From Achatina immaculata (Eukaryota; Mollusca; Gastropoda; Stylommatophora; Achatinidae): DNA of 64,000 nt. Below, piece after piece: positions 1 through 12,882 of this stretch (position 1 is the first letter of the stretch; every line of letters begins with the position of its first letter). The notes beneath the pieces were generated by a model that saw nothing but the letters and a program-made list of their open reading frames with translations, made no database searches and had not been told where the DNA came from. The position numbers and the translations under genes are program-made. The DNA lies in the NCBI GenBank assembly GCA_009760885.1, contig CM019692.1, positions 45,941,430-46,005,429 on the forward strand, given 5' to 3'.

Positions 1-645
1 TTGGTCCTTGACATTTCTGAGTAACTTTCTTGCTGATTTATTTCCACGCCACAGTGTCAGGCCTTCTAACATCTACTCCCTTTGTCTTCCTCTACCTCTC
101 CTGCCTTCAGTTTGTGCCCATTGTTATGATGTTTCCCAGTTTCTTCCTTCTCATCACATGCCACTAGAATGATGATTGCCTTTTTATCTTTGTTTTTATA
201 CTGCATTTTTCATCATCTCACCTTAGACACTGCACGTTAGTTATCTTGGCTGTTCTTGGGAACCTCAGCATTCTTCTCAGGAACTATACTTCTGTTGCCT
301 TCACAGATTTAACTCATTTTCCTGCCAATAGTCTATGATTCACATCCATATAGCAAAATCGATTCAATATATGTTCTGTAATACTTTCTTTCTCGTATTC
401 AGTGACAGTGACTTATTGCACAAGATGGTTTTTAGTTACTAAAATGCTACTTTTACCTGGCATATTCTGCTTTTAATTTCTGTGCTACATCTTCTATCAG
501 TGGTTATCATTGATCTCAGGTATTTAAATTTGTTCACTTGTTGAGGTGTTGTTCCATTGATATTCATGGTACAGGCTGGTTTACACTTTTCTTTTTATAT
601 TGGATATAACCATTGCCTCTATTAATAATGATAGCTGCATATAAT
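1..645 (-). mobile_element. RTE-type LINE relic (3' half, decayed)
   Basis: Read on the + strand it parallels the 3' half of the better LINE at 49438-52748 block by block: CTTCTCATCACATG near 150, a stretch like GATTCACATCCATATAGCAA near 340, TAATTTCTGTGCTACATC near 475, and GATATAACCATTGCCTCT near 605. No open frame remains. It is older than, or a different subfamily from, the later copies. Confidence 0.6.
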
Positions 646-648
646 ATA

Positions 649-1324
649 CAAGGGGTGATTGATAAGTTCTCGGCATAAGGTACAGATTGCTAAAGAAATT
701 TTTCAGGATCAGCAGAAAAATGGCCAAGATTTTCTCTTGACATGTTGAGGTGCTGTCTTATGTGATCAGCTCTAAGAAGTTTCAGGACTCATTGAGCAGA
801 GACCTTTGTCATTTGAAGATTGTTGTGAATAATGGCATGAACACGTTCCTGGGAGATCCCCAACTCAGTAGCAATGTACCACTCAGTTAGTCGTCAATCC
901 TTCATTATCATGTCATGGATTCTGCCAGTGGTTTCATCGGTGGTTACCATTCTTGGTCTTTCTTGATGGGGATCATCTTCCAGACTCTCCCTTCCATGTT
1001 TGAATTGAGCTGTCCATTTCTTCACTGCTGTAAGAAAGGGTACTCTCCCCTAGAGTCTCTACCGTATCCTCATAAATCTTCTTCGATGATAAGTCCTTGA
1101 TGCAGAGGTAGCGAATGACTGCTCGATGAGAAATGTTATCCATTTTCTCAATTTCTGCCACCTCTTACCATTTCAGTAGCCTGTAAAAAAAAAAAATTGG
1201 TTGCAGTTAATTTCTTGAAAATTGGTGTTTAATCTTACATAACCTGATCTACAAATGCACCTAAAATCAACTGTGTATTTCAAGTATTTGTACCTTAGGC
1301 CGCAAACTTACCAGTCACCCCTCG
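649..1324 (-). mobile_element. Mariner element, internally deleted (676 bp)
   Basis: The ends match the other copies of this family (AGGGGTGATTGATAAGTTCT on the left, ACCTTAGGCC...CACCCCTCG on the right) and are flanked by TA at 647-648 and 1325-1326. Only the N-terminal transposase region remains on the - strand (starts MAEIEK, with [11 protein letters not shown], the helix-turn-helix part). The catalytic domain is deleted. Confidence 0.9.
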
Positions 1325-1899
1325 TAGTAATTTTTGGTGACCTGTAACAATAGAAAAAGCTTGAAGTCTGTAATTTCAGTTAATAAACTGCTGAAACACT
1401 GATGGAATTTTAGATCTGAGTGTACACTGAATTAATACTCTGAGTGTATTAATTTTTTAAAAAATATTATTAATTTCTGACTGTCTGATAAGAAGTTTTC
1501 ATATTGTGAGAAAAGTGCAGTGAAAAAAGGCTAAGACGTCACTGGTACTCAGCCTAAATTCATTTGAATTAAAAATGAGTACTTTGATCAAGTTAGGGAT
1601 ATCACAATGGAAACTAAAGTGGGTGCCAGTTATGGGTTTTCTGGAAGCTCAGTTATGGAAACCTCCACTGGCAGACTCCCAGAATTTTATAAGAGGCACA
1701 ATTGATGATGGCATTGGAGTTCCAGCATGCCAAAGTAAGAGCTAAAAAAATTTATTGAATTTGCCAACTCATTTAGTGAGAACATCAAATTTACCTATTG
1801 AAATTTCTGACAAGTCTGTCAACTTTTTACTGATCAAAATATCTATTGACAGTCTTTTCACTTTTGTGTTCTACATACCCACTGAAAGCTGTACATAGC

Positions 1900-2085
1900 T
1901 ACTTTACACTTCCTCTTACCCTGAAACTTGTAAGGACTCCATCCCATACTCCCAGCTCCTTCACTTTTGCTGCCTATGCCAGGATGGCTCAGAGTTAGTC
2001 CAGGAAAATATGGGCACTAACGCCATATCCCTATGTGCTTCTAAGGCATGATAGGATTACCTTTACCTTTATCTTACAAAAAAAT
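1900..2085 (+). repeat. SINE family B, 3' part
   Basis: It contains the shared block GGGCACTAACGCCATATCCC then GGCATGATAGGATTACC and the CTTTACCTTTA tail. The same block is found near 20590, 18115, 27100 (all reversed) and 63285. Confidence 0.6.
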
Positions 2086-2254
2086 TATTAGAATTTTTTT
2101 GCCATCACCACCGTCCAGAAGTTCTTCAGAAAGCATTCAACCCCTCCAAAGAGTGAGCCACAGAAAAATGTTCAGAAAAACAAAACCTGTGATTTCATCC
2201 GACTTTGTTCTGTATGTTTTTGTATTATTAAGGTGCAAACCGAAACGTCACAAC

Positions 2255-2348
2255 TGCATGCTTATTCCTACCTTTTTTTCTTAAATAGTTTTAACATTTT
2301 GTTATTACAGCTTTACTGTAGTGGCTTTGTATATAGTTATATACTTAG
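2255..2348. repeat. Dispersed repeat, similar to 5928-6022
   Basis: Both stretches share TATTCCTA, a TTTTGTTATTACAG/TTTGTTATCACA block and GCTTTACTGTAGTGGCTTT (ACTGCAGTGGCTTT in the second). I cannot assign them to a family. Confidence 0.4.
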
Positions 2349-2359
2349 TTTTATATATA

Positions 2360-3820
2360 CTGTTAAAAAAAAAGAAATGCAACACTACTGTAGTCGTAAT
2401 GGACACCAAATTTCAAACTTGTATCACAATTTTATTTTATGGAATTAATGTTTCAGTCTTGGCATGAAGAAACTTTAAGACTTTAACAATGATATGATGT
2501 TCATTAAATTTGGTTTGGACTTTTATTCTTTGCAACTGAGGCCTTCGTTTCAGTAAGGTGTATGGCCTCCTCTAGCCTGTATCAGAGAACGACATCTCCT
2601 TGACATGGATCCGATTAGCCGTTGGATCTGTTGTTGTGGGATGGCTGCCCACTCTTCCTGCAGTGCAAGAGACAACTGTTGGCAGACTTGTCTATTGGGT
2701 TCATGTTTGATGACATGGATGACCACAGAATGGTTTGGACGCTGTTGTCAGTGAGGAACTGGGTGGTGAGTTGTGCCACATGAGGTCGAGCGTTATCCTA
2801 CTGAAAAATTTACCCTGGTGCAGCCAGAAGTGGAAAGACATGAGGACGAAGAATTTCAGTGACGTATCATTGGGCATTCAGGCGTCCTTCAGTTTGCACC
2901 AGGTCACTTCTTCCCATGAAGTTGATTATCCCCTTCACCAGTACACCTCCATCACCATGTGGAGAAACCTTATCCGCACAGTTCTTGGCATAGCGCTCAT
3001 GGACTCTGTAGTAAACTCTTCTCCATCTATCGTGCCGCTGGAGCAGAAAGAATGATTCATCACTAAACCAAAACCCTTCTCTAATCATTTGCAATGGTTC
3101 ACTGACGATGCTGGTTCGCCCACTGCAGTCGGTTCTGGTGATTCCAGTCCATAAGAACAGGACCTCTGTAGGGTCTTCTAGCCCAAAGACCAGCATCATG
3201 GCTGGTTCCTGACTGTTTGATTTGAAATTTGACGAGCTGCTGTCATTGACTGGACTGTTGATGACACAGATGCAAATCGATTCTTGAGGTGATGCAACCG
3301 TATGAAGTGGTCTTTGGCAGGAGTTGTGATTATGGGTCTTCCACTACATGGCCGGTCCGCCACTGAGCCAGTTTCTTGAAATCATCTCCAAAGCGAATAA
3401 TGGTGCTTCTAACCACATTAAATTGTCTGGCTACTACACTTTGTGACTGTCCAGTCTGTAAACATCTAGTGATGATGAGTCATTGTTCTGTAGTGAGATG
3501 AGCCATACTTGCACATTGAATTTTCAAATGAATTGATTTGAGGAGCGTCAACCTTTTATAGACATTCAATAACATAGTCGGTGAGTTTTGTCTTCAGTAA
3601 GTTTCATGGGAGTCTCTTGAACCTGTCATGAGTTATTGTCAAAAATGCTGTTTTGACTAGTGTTGCTTTTCTGTGCTCATGAATCATCTCTTGAGTACAG
3701 TTTGGGTCAGCACGTGAAGTTGGTGTCCAAGTGAAAGTTTCAGGCAATTTGCCCTTGTCTGATCAGCGAAATTCAGTTTAAATCGCAACATCGTTTTGTT
3801 GTGTTTCTTTTTTTGAGTAG
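2360..3820 (-). mobile_element. Tc1-like transposon copy 1 (1461 bp, defective)
   Basis: The terminal repeats end in A(T)GCAACA...TTTTTGAGTAG and are flanked by TA at 2358-2359 and 3821-3822. The body is nearly the reverse complement of 43075-44547. The - strand carries a broken Tc1 transposase: HTH region near 3400-3520, and the block with [18 protein letters not shown] around 3000-3080 holding the first catalytic Asp. Several frame breaks make it non-functional. Confidence 0.92.
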
Positions 3821-6800
3821 TATACTTATTTAGTTTTATATACTTATACACTAATTATTAGTTTGTTAGCCAGCTTTCTGAGAGCTTTCTTGATAACCTT
3901 GCTGTCTTTAATACTGAGTAACTCTCTTGCTGAGTAGATTCTGAGATGAAATGATGAGAAATGTAGTATAATAACAAAGATAAGAAAAAGGCAATCATCA
4001 TTCTTGTAGCATGTGATGAGAAGGAAGAAAGACAGTGTTAGTATACACACAGTATATAATGTGTTTTACAGAAGTAGTGTTCCTTAGTAAAACAGCTCAT
4101 ACAAAAACAATTACATTTGTAAGGATGCTATTTCTTTGAAAAAAAATTTGTTATTTTAAGAATGAAACTTTGCATTATGAAATTAAACTTTGCATTATGA
4201 AAATTTAAGTGTCTAATTTAAAAGCTGTTTAGATCTTATTCGAAGCTGGAAAACTGACACAAGCCTCTTTTTGTGGTAGAGTCACTTTTTTTTTTTTTTT
4301 ACTCACAGTGCTACATTGAATATGATTGTTGTTCCATGTAAAAACTGCCTCCGATTCTGGATATGCAGTACTTTCTGATGTTAAGTTTCAATTTTTCTTG
4401 AAGAGTTAAATATTATATACTGTGCCACTAGCAGACACCATATTCTCTGGTAATGTACTGTCTTTTTTTGGTTTTTGTTTTTAAATGTTCCATTGTTCTT
4501 GATTCATCATTGATTAAATTTTAAAAATCTGATTTTTCTTACTCTGTTTACCAACTTTGTTGTCAATTAAAATTTTGTTTATGTTTCTTTTTTTCACTGT
4601 TTATCTCTGTTTCATTTTGATCATCATTGGGTTGCCTTTGACTTGATATCAACTGCTGTTTTGCTGAATGCTGATTGGCTGCTGCAGATATTTACAGATC
4701 AGCACTTAGGAGACAGCGAAAATGATTGGGAGGTTAGAACATTTTTTTTTCAACATTTCCACTGGTCTTGATGATGTAAGACAGTTGTACTTTTGGATGT
4801 ATCATTATAAGGAGATAGAAGAATGAAAATATATCACCCACTGTTACATATTTGAAACAAATCATAAATCACCAGTTGCTGGTCTAGCTACATCAGCAGG
4901 GTCAGCTGGACAGAAACTGGATCAGGCAGACACCAGAAACATCACAGCTGGAAGCTAGCAGGACAGAAGATTCCCAAACACCAACTAATACATGCCATAT
5001 CTGCTTAGGATGAAAGAGCTAAGAGTAATGTAATGATGTCATGTACAAATGTCATTTTAAGAGTACAAGGGAAAAAAAAACAACTAAATCAGTACAGAAG
5101 TACACTGGCAGATGTATTAATTAGGAGTTAAAGAACTTCTAGAGTTGAATAATGGCTTGATGACTTTAACTGTATGAAACCACCAACAGAACATAATATT
5201 CACATACAGCAAAGATAAGATGGTTGATTAAATAAGAATTGTCACTTTTGAAAAAGAAAAAAAATCTGTGCTGATTGAATTGCCTTCATGAATCCTGCCT
5301 CCAGCTGACAGCAGGACTCATGGAGGCAGCATGACTCCCTGTTCAGAAAGCTGAGCATGTGAAAGTGAAAGCAGATGTGGTACTGGTTATAGTGATAGTC
5401 CTTTGGTGTGAGGATATTATATTTTTTTTTTCTGAGCTAACAGATTTTGTGCAGCCTGCTTTGAGTTCTTGGGCAGTTTTTATGAGCCTGTAATGAAATC
5501 TATTATGGAAAAAAAAAATAACCATGACATAAAACTGTAATGAACTTTCATGAAACTATAATGAATTTTCCAGGAAATTATAATGCAGGCATCTCTTCTT
5601 GGGTTGCCATTGCTGTCTTTCATAACCATTTCATTGTTCCTATTCCTTATTGCTAACTTTTCATCCTTCCTCCTCCCAAACTGTTTTCATAAAACTGCAT
5701 CATACACCTCTGTCTTGCTCTGTTCTGCGAGTACCAGTTATACAGCAGTTACTATCACGATATATGAAATGACAATAGTTTTCATGAAACTGATGAAATA
5801 ATTCATGCTGGGTGGAAATGCATGGGGAAAAAAAAAACTCTATGAAAAAAACTTAAATGTGTTACTGTTTAAAACAAAAGTAGGAACAGCTTTATTAAGT
5901 AATGATCACACAGTTGTAACATTTTGTTTAGCTAATAAAGCTATTCCTAATTTTGTTTTCAGTAGTCTTACACTTTGTTATCACAACTTTACTGCAGTGG
6001 CTTTATGTACATATATTTAGTTATACATATACATATGCCAAAATGTGTCACAAAAAAAATAAAAAAAATAAAAACTGAATTGGGTTGCTACGTTGCATGT
6101 TTCAGTACATAATGACATTCATTTAAGAAGAAATCTACTGACAAACTTGAAATAGTTTTACATTCATATTCATTATTAGGTGAGTTTAGACAGTATTCAT
6201 AATTTATATTTTCTTGTGTTTTGTTAGTTTTGCAGTTTATTATTATTATTTTTTTTTTTTTTACATTTAGCCATTCACAGTTCATAATTTTTTTTTTTTT
6301 CGTTTCTTTGGCCAGTGTTAGTTCATAATTAATATAATTCTTTGGCATTCTTGGTTCACAACTCATTGCATATTTATTTTTGCAAGTATTTAGCCTTAGT
6401 TCACTGATTTTGATTCTGTCATCAGGTTTTTTAATTGATGTTTTTGTTGGCCTTATATATTTAGTTATTATCTTGCGAATGTGAACTGAGTTGGTGTGTC
6501 TTCATGTAGGCTTCAGGTGTGTAACCATTCTGTATGTTTTTACATGGGAAGATAAGAGCTTCATATTTAGTATAGTTGTGCCTAATGATAACTACTGAGA
6601 GTATTGTACAGTTTTAAATACCATTGTAAAGTTATGTATGTGTTAGAAACATGGCATTGTTACTTAGTAAATTCAGTAACAAGGAGCATTTTTTTTTCCA
6701 GGTATATGCAGTTTTATTTGTATATTTTTGTGTTATGTGTTACTTATTCTTAAAGACTTGTATTCTGTGTTTACAGTTATGTGATTTTTCAGTTTATTTT

Positions 6801-7254
6801 TTCATTTTTTTTTTTTGTATGAATTCAAACTTATGTAGGCTAAAAGTTCTCTTCATGTGGTAAGATGGCGTGTTTAAGTATTTCGTAATAAATATATTTT
6901 GGTTGTTGTTACTAAATTTTGTCTTACAGAAAACTGAGTGGTTCTTGTTTTTGTGCTTATCTTTGTGTGTATGTGTGTGTTTCTTGATTTTTTTTTTTTT
7001 TTTTAAACACAACTTTTATAACTGTCTTCACTAAAATGAGAGTAAGCCAGTAATATTTGGGCATACTCATTTTAGTGATGGCTGGTGCTTGAAGTGATTT
7101 TATTTGTATTCCTTTACTTATCTTTTTGTGTTTTCATTTTCTTTGGTAATATGCTAAAATCTTTTCGTTTTCATTTGATTGGTATTATGTTAAAAATTCA
7201 AGTTCATAGAAACTGATCAGGACTGAGCTTTGGTGAGTCTTTTGTCTTAAGTTG
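3821..7254. other. No gene recognised (3.4 kb)
   Basis: AT-rich DNA with poly-T/poly-A runs. It holds one arm of the inverted duplicate (3950-4031) and a dispersed repeat (5928-6022). The short frames here have no family motif and no splice-supported coding. A purine-rich open stretch after TTTACAG near 4697 was considered as an exon and not accepted. Confidence 0.5.
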
Positions 7255-7575
7255 AAGTGACAAGGAAAGTTGAATATCTGTGAACTAACTGGACCCATAG
7301 TTGACATGTTAGCATCAGGGTTGACAAAGCATGGCCAACTAAGACCCACCAAAGACCCTGTCCCACCTCTCTTTTAGTACCCCCAGTAGCAGGCCTAGCC
7401 TGGCTAAGGAGGCAGGGATCACCATAGTCCCCCATGGCAGTGGAGTCTGCTCTTTAGGGACTGTAAAAATTATGCTAATAATCTGATACGATGCTGTGCC
7501 TCAACATCTTTACCACACTGGCTGCAATAACACCAGCTGACAGTTCCAGGGAGATAGATGAAGAAGAAGAAGAAG
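7255..7575. repeat. Dispersed repeat family C, copy 1
   Basis: It shares with 15255-15530, 27400-27700 and 48160-48475 (same orientation) and 11430-11590 (opposite) the blocks CCAGTAGCAGGCCTAGCCTGG, ATCACCATAGTCCCCCATGG, GTGGAGTCTGCT, GTGCCTCAACATCTT and CAGTTCCAGGGAGATAGA. About 300 bp, SINE-sized, with no protein homology and no clear tRNA A/B boxes that I could place. Confidence 0.7.
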
Positions 7576-7940
7576 TGCTGGAAGAAGGAGCTGAGGTTTT
7601 GTGTGCTTAAGTGAAACCAAACAAGTTTGTCTGAAGTTGATAATAAATGGATATGAACACATTCAACAAGTTCACCTGGTTTCAAGAGTTGTGGGTTGTT
7701 TATAGGGTGTGACATTACAGTTAAAATCCACGGTTGTGGTTGGTGTTTCTTAATAGGAATATTGTATATTTGGACCCTGGTTAACTCTAACCTTGCTAAG
7801 CAGCACTTGTATCCACACACAAAACTTTTTTGCAGTCAAATAACACGTCCTCCACACTTTTACAGGGAAATGATGCAGTGCTTATTTTCAGATTTCTTGT
7901 AGTATAAAATTATGAATGCCCAACTATAGAAAACATTATA

Positions 7941-9243
7941 CAAGGGGTGATTGATAAGGTCTCAGCCTAAGGTACAATGGATTTTTTGTGGACAGCTTTT
8001 TTTAGGTTATTTCTAAACACAGTCCCCTTGCAATTTATGCACTTAGTCCGGCGATCCTGGAGCATATGGATCCCTTCTTTGTAAAAGTCAGCATCTTGGC
8101 CAGTAGAAAGTGGTCTACAGCATGAATGACATCATCATCTGAAGCAAATTTGTGACCACTGAGCTCCTTTTGAGTTTGGTAAATAGGTAATAGTACGAAG
8201 GAGCCAAATCTTGGAAATAAGGAGGATGTTGAAGAAGCTGGAAGTCGCATTCATGAATGGCAGCCATCGCCACCGCCACCGCCAACTTGTGAACTGGAGC
8301 ATTGTCTTGATGACTCTTCTCATCAATTTCCCTCAATGCTCTTCCTTCAGTTTGACCCGCAGTTGCTTCACAAGATTAGCATAATAGACCCTGGTGACCG
8401 TTCTGCCCTTTTGAAGATAGTCTACCAATAGCACACCTTCTGAATTTCAAAAGATGGAAACCATCACTTTGCCTGCAGACAGAACCACCCTTGCTTTTTT
8501 TGGAGGTGGGGATCCATAATGTTTCCACTGCATTGACTGTTCTTTGGTTTTGGTTGAAAATGATGAACCCAAGTCTCATCCATAGTCACAAATTGCTGAA
8601 TAAACTTTTCAGGATCTGCAGAAAAATGGAAAAGATTGTCTCTTGACATGTTGAGATGCTGTCATTTGTGATCAGCTCCAAGAAGTTTCAAGATCCATTG
8701 AGCAGAGACCTTTGTCATTTGAAGATCATTGTGAATAATGGCATGAACACATTCATTGGAGATGCCCAACTCAGTAGCAGTGTACTGCTCAGTTAGTCGT
8801 TGATCCTCCATTATCATGTCATGGATTCTGCAGGTGGTTTCATCAGTGGTTACCTTTCTTGGTCTTCCTGGACAGTGATCATCTTCCAGACTCTCCCTTC
8901 CATGTTTGAATTGAGCTGCCCATTTTTTTCACTGTGCTGTAAGAAGGGGCACTCTCCCCTAGAGCCCCTCTACCATATCCTCATGGATCGTCTTTGATGA
9001 TAAGTCCTTGATGCAGAGGTAGTGAATGACTGCTCGATGAGAAATGTTATCCATTTTCTCAATTTCTGCCATCTCTTACCATCTCACCATTTCAGTAGCC
9101 TGTAAAAATAAAAATTGGTTGCAGTTAATTTCTTGAAACTTGGTATTTAATCTTACATTAACCTGTTCTACAAATGCACCTAATATCAATTGTGTGTTTC
9201 AAGTATTTGTACCTTAGTCCGAGAACTTATCAGTCACCCCTCA
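7941..9243 (-). mobile_element. Mariner element, full length (1303 bp), transposase broken
   Basis: Terminal repeats AGGGGTGATTGATAAG and the matching right end, with TA at 7939-7940 and 9244-9245. The - strand carries a transposase with [12 protein letters not shown] (first Asp) near 8590, DNAPVHK (second Asp) near 8290 and PPYFQDLAPSYYYLF near 8200. The third catalytic Asp has become Tyr (SYYY for SDYY), and AVAVAMA shows a small tandem expansion after the second Asp. Frame shifts separate the pieces, so it is dead. Confidence 0.93.
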
Positions 9244-9245
9244 TA

Positions 9246-11429
9246 TGACTGCAGTTATTCTATTTTTAAAAATTATTTGAAAAATTGTGTTTAAGGTCTT
9301 CTGTACTATAGGGAATTAGATTTCATGATGTTAAAAAAATGGTTGATTGAAAAGAATCCGATTTTTCCTACAGGCCAAATGGACTCTGTAATTATTTTAT
9401 TTAGATCTCTGAGCGTTCAACAACTCAGAATTTTGAAAACAGAAAGCTTTCATAGCTAAAAAACCCACATTACACTAATGAGTGCAGTGTTTAAAAAAAT
9501 TTATATTTCTTTTAACTGTAGTATCACCTCAGATGTGTCCCTTTTTTCACATTCAGACTCTTTCAGCTTTGTTTTTGTTCAGTGTTCATAGGAAAGATTT
9601 TCATGTGAGTATCAAGCATTTTCTGAAAGCACTGATAGCTTGCTGTGTGCAGTGTGTGGATGTTTTCTTTTCAGAGACCTTTTCCTAACATAAGTGTTAG
9701 GAGGCATCCATTTTTATTACTGGATTGACTGAATCTCAGTTAGAACCTCTTCTTTTCATCTTGCAAAGACATTTTCCAGTCTTAAAGACAAATGTTCTGC
9801 ACAGTGACTTTCTGCTGTAGATGAGCTGTTGTTGGTAATTTCAGTGTATCAAATGAATGCTTTAAATCTTCTCATCATTGTCAGTCGCTCATATTTGTTG
9901 ATTTTCTGCAGATTGTTTCACCTTTCTGTGGATATACATTCTGGAGCTTATGTTGTGAAAGAATCACATACCATTGTCCATTGGTCAACATGGCAACATT
10001 TTAAAGCTCTTTAAAAAAAAAAGAAAAAACATGTAGTGATTTAGCTTTATAGAAATGTTAAAAAAAAAAAATGGCACCAATAATGTAGTTTTCCTGTCCT
10101 GTTTATACCCTTGTGATTGTGATAATTCTACTAGTGTGAAGATGATCCTTATTGTCGTGCTGTCTCCCTTTTGTTGTCTTGGGCTTACAGTATTTTTTTT
10201 TTTTTGCAGTATAAACTTGGTAGCTCTACAGGTGATGGTTGTTTTCTTTTTTTTTAGAAGATAAGTCGTTTTTGAGTGATCTCCCTGTAGTTGTAAGCTA
10301 GGAGATTTTGGTATTCAGTGTCCCAGAGAGAGGAAAAAAAATGTATATGTTGCTTATGTTAGTGACCTTAATGTATAGTCATCAGTAGTGCTTTATTGTT
10401 TTGCTTCATTAAACAACGTCAGTTTGCTTATAAGATATTTGCCGTACTTTTGATTTTTGTAGAAATTTTTCTTTTTTTTTTGCTGGTTTTTATAAAATCT
10501 GATGTGAGTTTTGTCAGTTTTTAATTGATAAATGCACCTACATGCTTTCAAGCAGCCAAAAATATAACATTTATTTCAGTCATCATCTAGTAGCATATGG
10601 GTTTAAGTGCTGAGGGTAGGTGGAGGTGTATGCTTCGGTTTTACAAAAAAAAGGAGGAAAGTGGGCAGAAACAAGAATGGCAGAATACAACCATTATTCT
10701 GGAGAAAGCTTTTTTTTTAATTTAAGGATCATATACAAAAACAACACAACAGATAAAAAAATAGCAGATAAATAAAAACATGTAAAAAGAGATGAAAAAT
10801 TAAACACTTAGCTTTTTTTTTTTTTTGTAAGAAAATGTTGAAGTACACTTAAGTGACATTGTATGTTTAGGTAAATGTAAGTAATGTATGGCATGAAGAA
10901 ACATTAAACTAATTTTTGCTGTTCATTTGTGCTTAGTTCAGTATATAGATAAATTTAATATGTTTTCTATATTTTAATATTGGATAAATATATAGATAAA
11001 TGGGGGGATAAATGTAGGTAGTTCAACTTCTTTTATAGAATATTTGGAAAGTGATGACTGGAAGGAATTCTCTACATCCTATAATAGAAGAGACTAACAT
11101 AGGCATAAAGTGCAGACTTTTGTAATACATTCTAGTTAAAGTTAAACTGTGTATCTCTGTATTGTTACTTATGGTCTAGAGTAAAGGTCATAAACTGATC
11201 AGCTTGCTGTATCTTTTGCTAGTGGAGGGATTGCTCCATGCAGGCCATCATTTGCCCAGCTTCGTGATTTTACTAGCCATTTCCTGAGCCACAGCATGTC
11301 CTCAAGTTCAGAAGCCGGTCTTTTCCTTTCTCAGAGGGGCTGGAGACTGGCCATAACAAGCTGTAAAGAGAGTTAATGCCATAGCTGATGAAAACACGAG
11401 TAGAAGATAAACATGGCTTCTTCATCAGT
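9246..11429. other. No gene recognised; contains a half copy of the foldback element
   Basis: Poly-T and poly-A rich. The only repeat I can place is 10605-10820, which matches one arm of the foldback at 27770-28265 (GGGCAGAAACAAGAATGGC, GATCATATACAAAAACAACA, ACTTAGCTTT). Confidence 0.5.
10605..10820. repeat. Single arm of the foldback element seen at 27770-28265
   Basis: It is in the same order and orientation as the left arm there: GTGTATG..., GTGGGCAGAAACAAGAATGG, ATACAAAAACAACACAACAG, then GATGAAAAAT and CTTAGCTTT. No complementary arm follows. Confidence 0.7.
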
Positions 11430-11590
11430 CTCACATGAACTGTAAGCCGGTGTTCTATGCAGCCAGTGCAGTGAAGATGTTGAGGCTTGTGAGCAGGTCA
11501 TGGCAGATGTTTTTTTTCATTCCCTAAAAAGCTAGGGGTGTGCAATACTTCTTTAGCAAACTCCACCACCATGGGGATTTTAAACATGAT
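11430..11590. repeat. Dispersed repeat family C, copy 2 (inverted)
   Basis: It carries the family block in the other orientation: GCCAGTGCAGTGAAGATGTT, TGAGCAGGTCATGGCAG, GGGTGTGCAATACTTCTTTA and CTCCACCACCATGGGGAT. Confidence 0.65.
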
Positions 11591-12734
11591 TAGAGCACAC
11601 ACTCTGTGTAAGAAAGATCTTCGAAGCTGTGCTAGCATGGAAACCTACCTAGATCAAAAGGGAAAGAACAATACCTTCAGAGATATTAAGAAAGGAAAAG
11701 AAAAACAAAATAGAAGAGCAAATAATGAAAATATGGAAAAGAACAGTAAACTACTGGTACAATGCAAATGTCAGTAATGCAGAGAAGGCAATGCAAAGTA
11801 GCTGAGAAAAAGGGAAGCATTCATCTCATGAATATCTTATAAATGTCAGATCAGAGGCCTTCTTGTAGTTACTTTGTAGCACAGTCACAGTGTGTTCTCA
11901 CTGATGACTATGTATCTTTGCACTTTAGTGTTATAACTGTTTTCACATACAAAGCAGTGATGTCATGTCATCAGCATTTAAAAAAGACTGCATAAGAATA
12001 GATGTAATGAATAGAAATCCAATTTAAATTATGGCAGTGCTCAAATGTGCACCAAATGGTAGCAAGAAAGTCCATAGAAAAGGATGAGATAATGATAATA
12101 TCAAATATCCAGGACTAAAGCATCTCAAAATCTTACACACAAAAATTTAAACTTAATGAATATGTTTCCCAAATTGATATGATTAAAATCCGAATTGATG
12201 ACTTCAACTTCTGGAAACTTATACATCATTTGAACAATCAGGTTTCAGTTTGTTCTTTTTAGTGAATTTACTAATTACACAGTGTCATATAAATAGCATG
12301 CACATTTCAGTCACATAGTGGGAATAGAATGTGACCATGATATGTGACCCAACATATTTTTATGCTGCCTAACATGTTTTCACCATCACCTTTCAGATTT
12401 GAATGGGGTGGGGAAAAAAAATTAAGAAATAAAACCCTTTTGTAATGTGGTTATACATTGTTTCATCATAAATACAAAATATGCTGCTTTCCAAGCTGGT
12501 TTCTGTTATGATTTTTTAAAATCCACAGATAGTTATTAATTAAACCAGGACATTTTGTATTTGCTGTATTCAAAGTCTCACTCTTCTTTTCCTCCTGTCC
12601 CTTTAATTTGGTGTGTATGTGATGGATGAGAGCAGTAATGTCACTTTGTTGTCTCTATTGCTGTTAGATAGTTTCTTTTTACCATTTTGTATGTTTATGT
12701 TTCTTCCTTGTTTCATGAAACATGTGTTTTACAG
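11591..12734. other. No gene recognised upstream of the first visible anoctamin exon
   Basis: No coding block of the anoctamin N-terminal domain was recognised. There is no TATA-plus-initiator arrangement that I would call a promoter. Confidence 0.4.
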
Positions 12735-12882
12735 GGTGCAGGATTTAACATAACTGCCAGAGCATGGCATTCCATAGTCAAAATGATCAGGAGATCCTTG
12801 TGCCTTTCCACTATGATGAGGTAAAACTACCACCAATTAAACGTACCTACACGTGCCCTTATGCAGCCAGCAGGGAGTATTT
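12735..12882 (+). CDS. Anoctamin exon 1 of those visible (5' leader plus coding from 12764)
   Basis: A strong pyrimidine tract and ACAG end at 12734, and the donor GTAAGT starts at 12883. The frame that splices into exon 2 has a TAA at 12746-12748 and its first ATG at 12764, in a good initiation context (A at -3, G at +4). This supports translation starting here with 12735-12763 as 5' leader. A coding acceptor at 12760 or later, fed by an unseen upstream exon, is the alternative. The peptide contains [12 protein letters not shown] and ends in phase 2. Another GT at 12821 (GAG|GTAAAA) would put exon 2 out of frame. Confidence 0.75.

Larger units (their letters stand above)
140..4031. repeat. 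Inverted duplicate of about 80 bp (140-220 versus 3950-4031)
   Basis: The + strand at 140-220 (TTTCTTCCTTCTCATCACAT, then ATGATGATTGCCTTTTT) reappears reverse-complemented at 3950-4031. A flanking piece TGAGTAACT(T/C)TCTTGCTGA is at 19 and 3916 in direct orientation. Only these two arms are meant; the DNA between them is described separately. Confidence 0.7.

Noticed and set aside
4697..4733. Short open stretch after TTTACAG (QHLGDSENDWE) as an upstream anoctamin exon
   Set aside because: The donor would be GTTAGA (weak), the peptide matches nothing I know in the family, and there is no phase or conservation support.
5343..6863. Short open frames with Leu/Phe-rich peptides
   Set aside because: Low-complexity AT-rich translations without motifs, initiation context or splice signals.
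12821..12826. Alternative exon 1 donor GAG|GTAAAA
   Set aside because: Splicing there to exon 2 gives an immediate TGA; the donor at 12883 keeps the frame.
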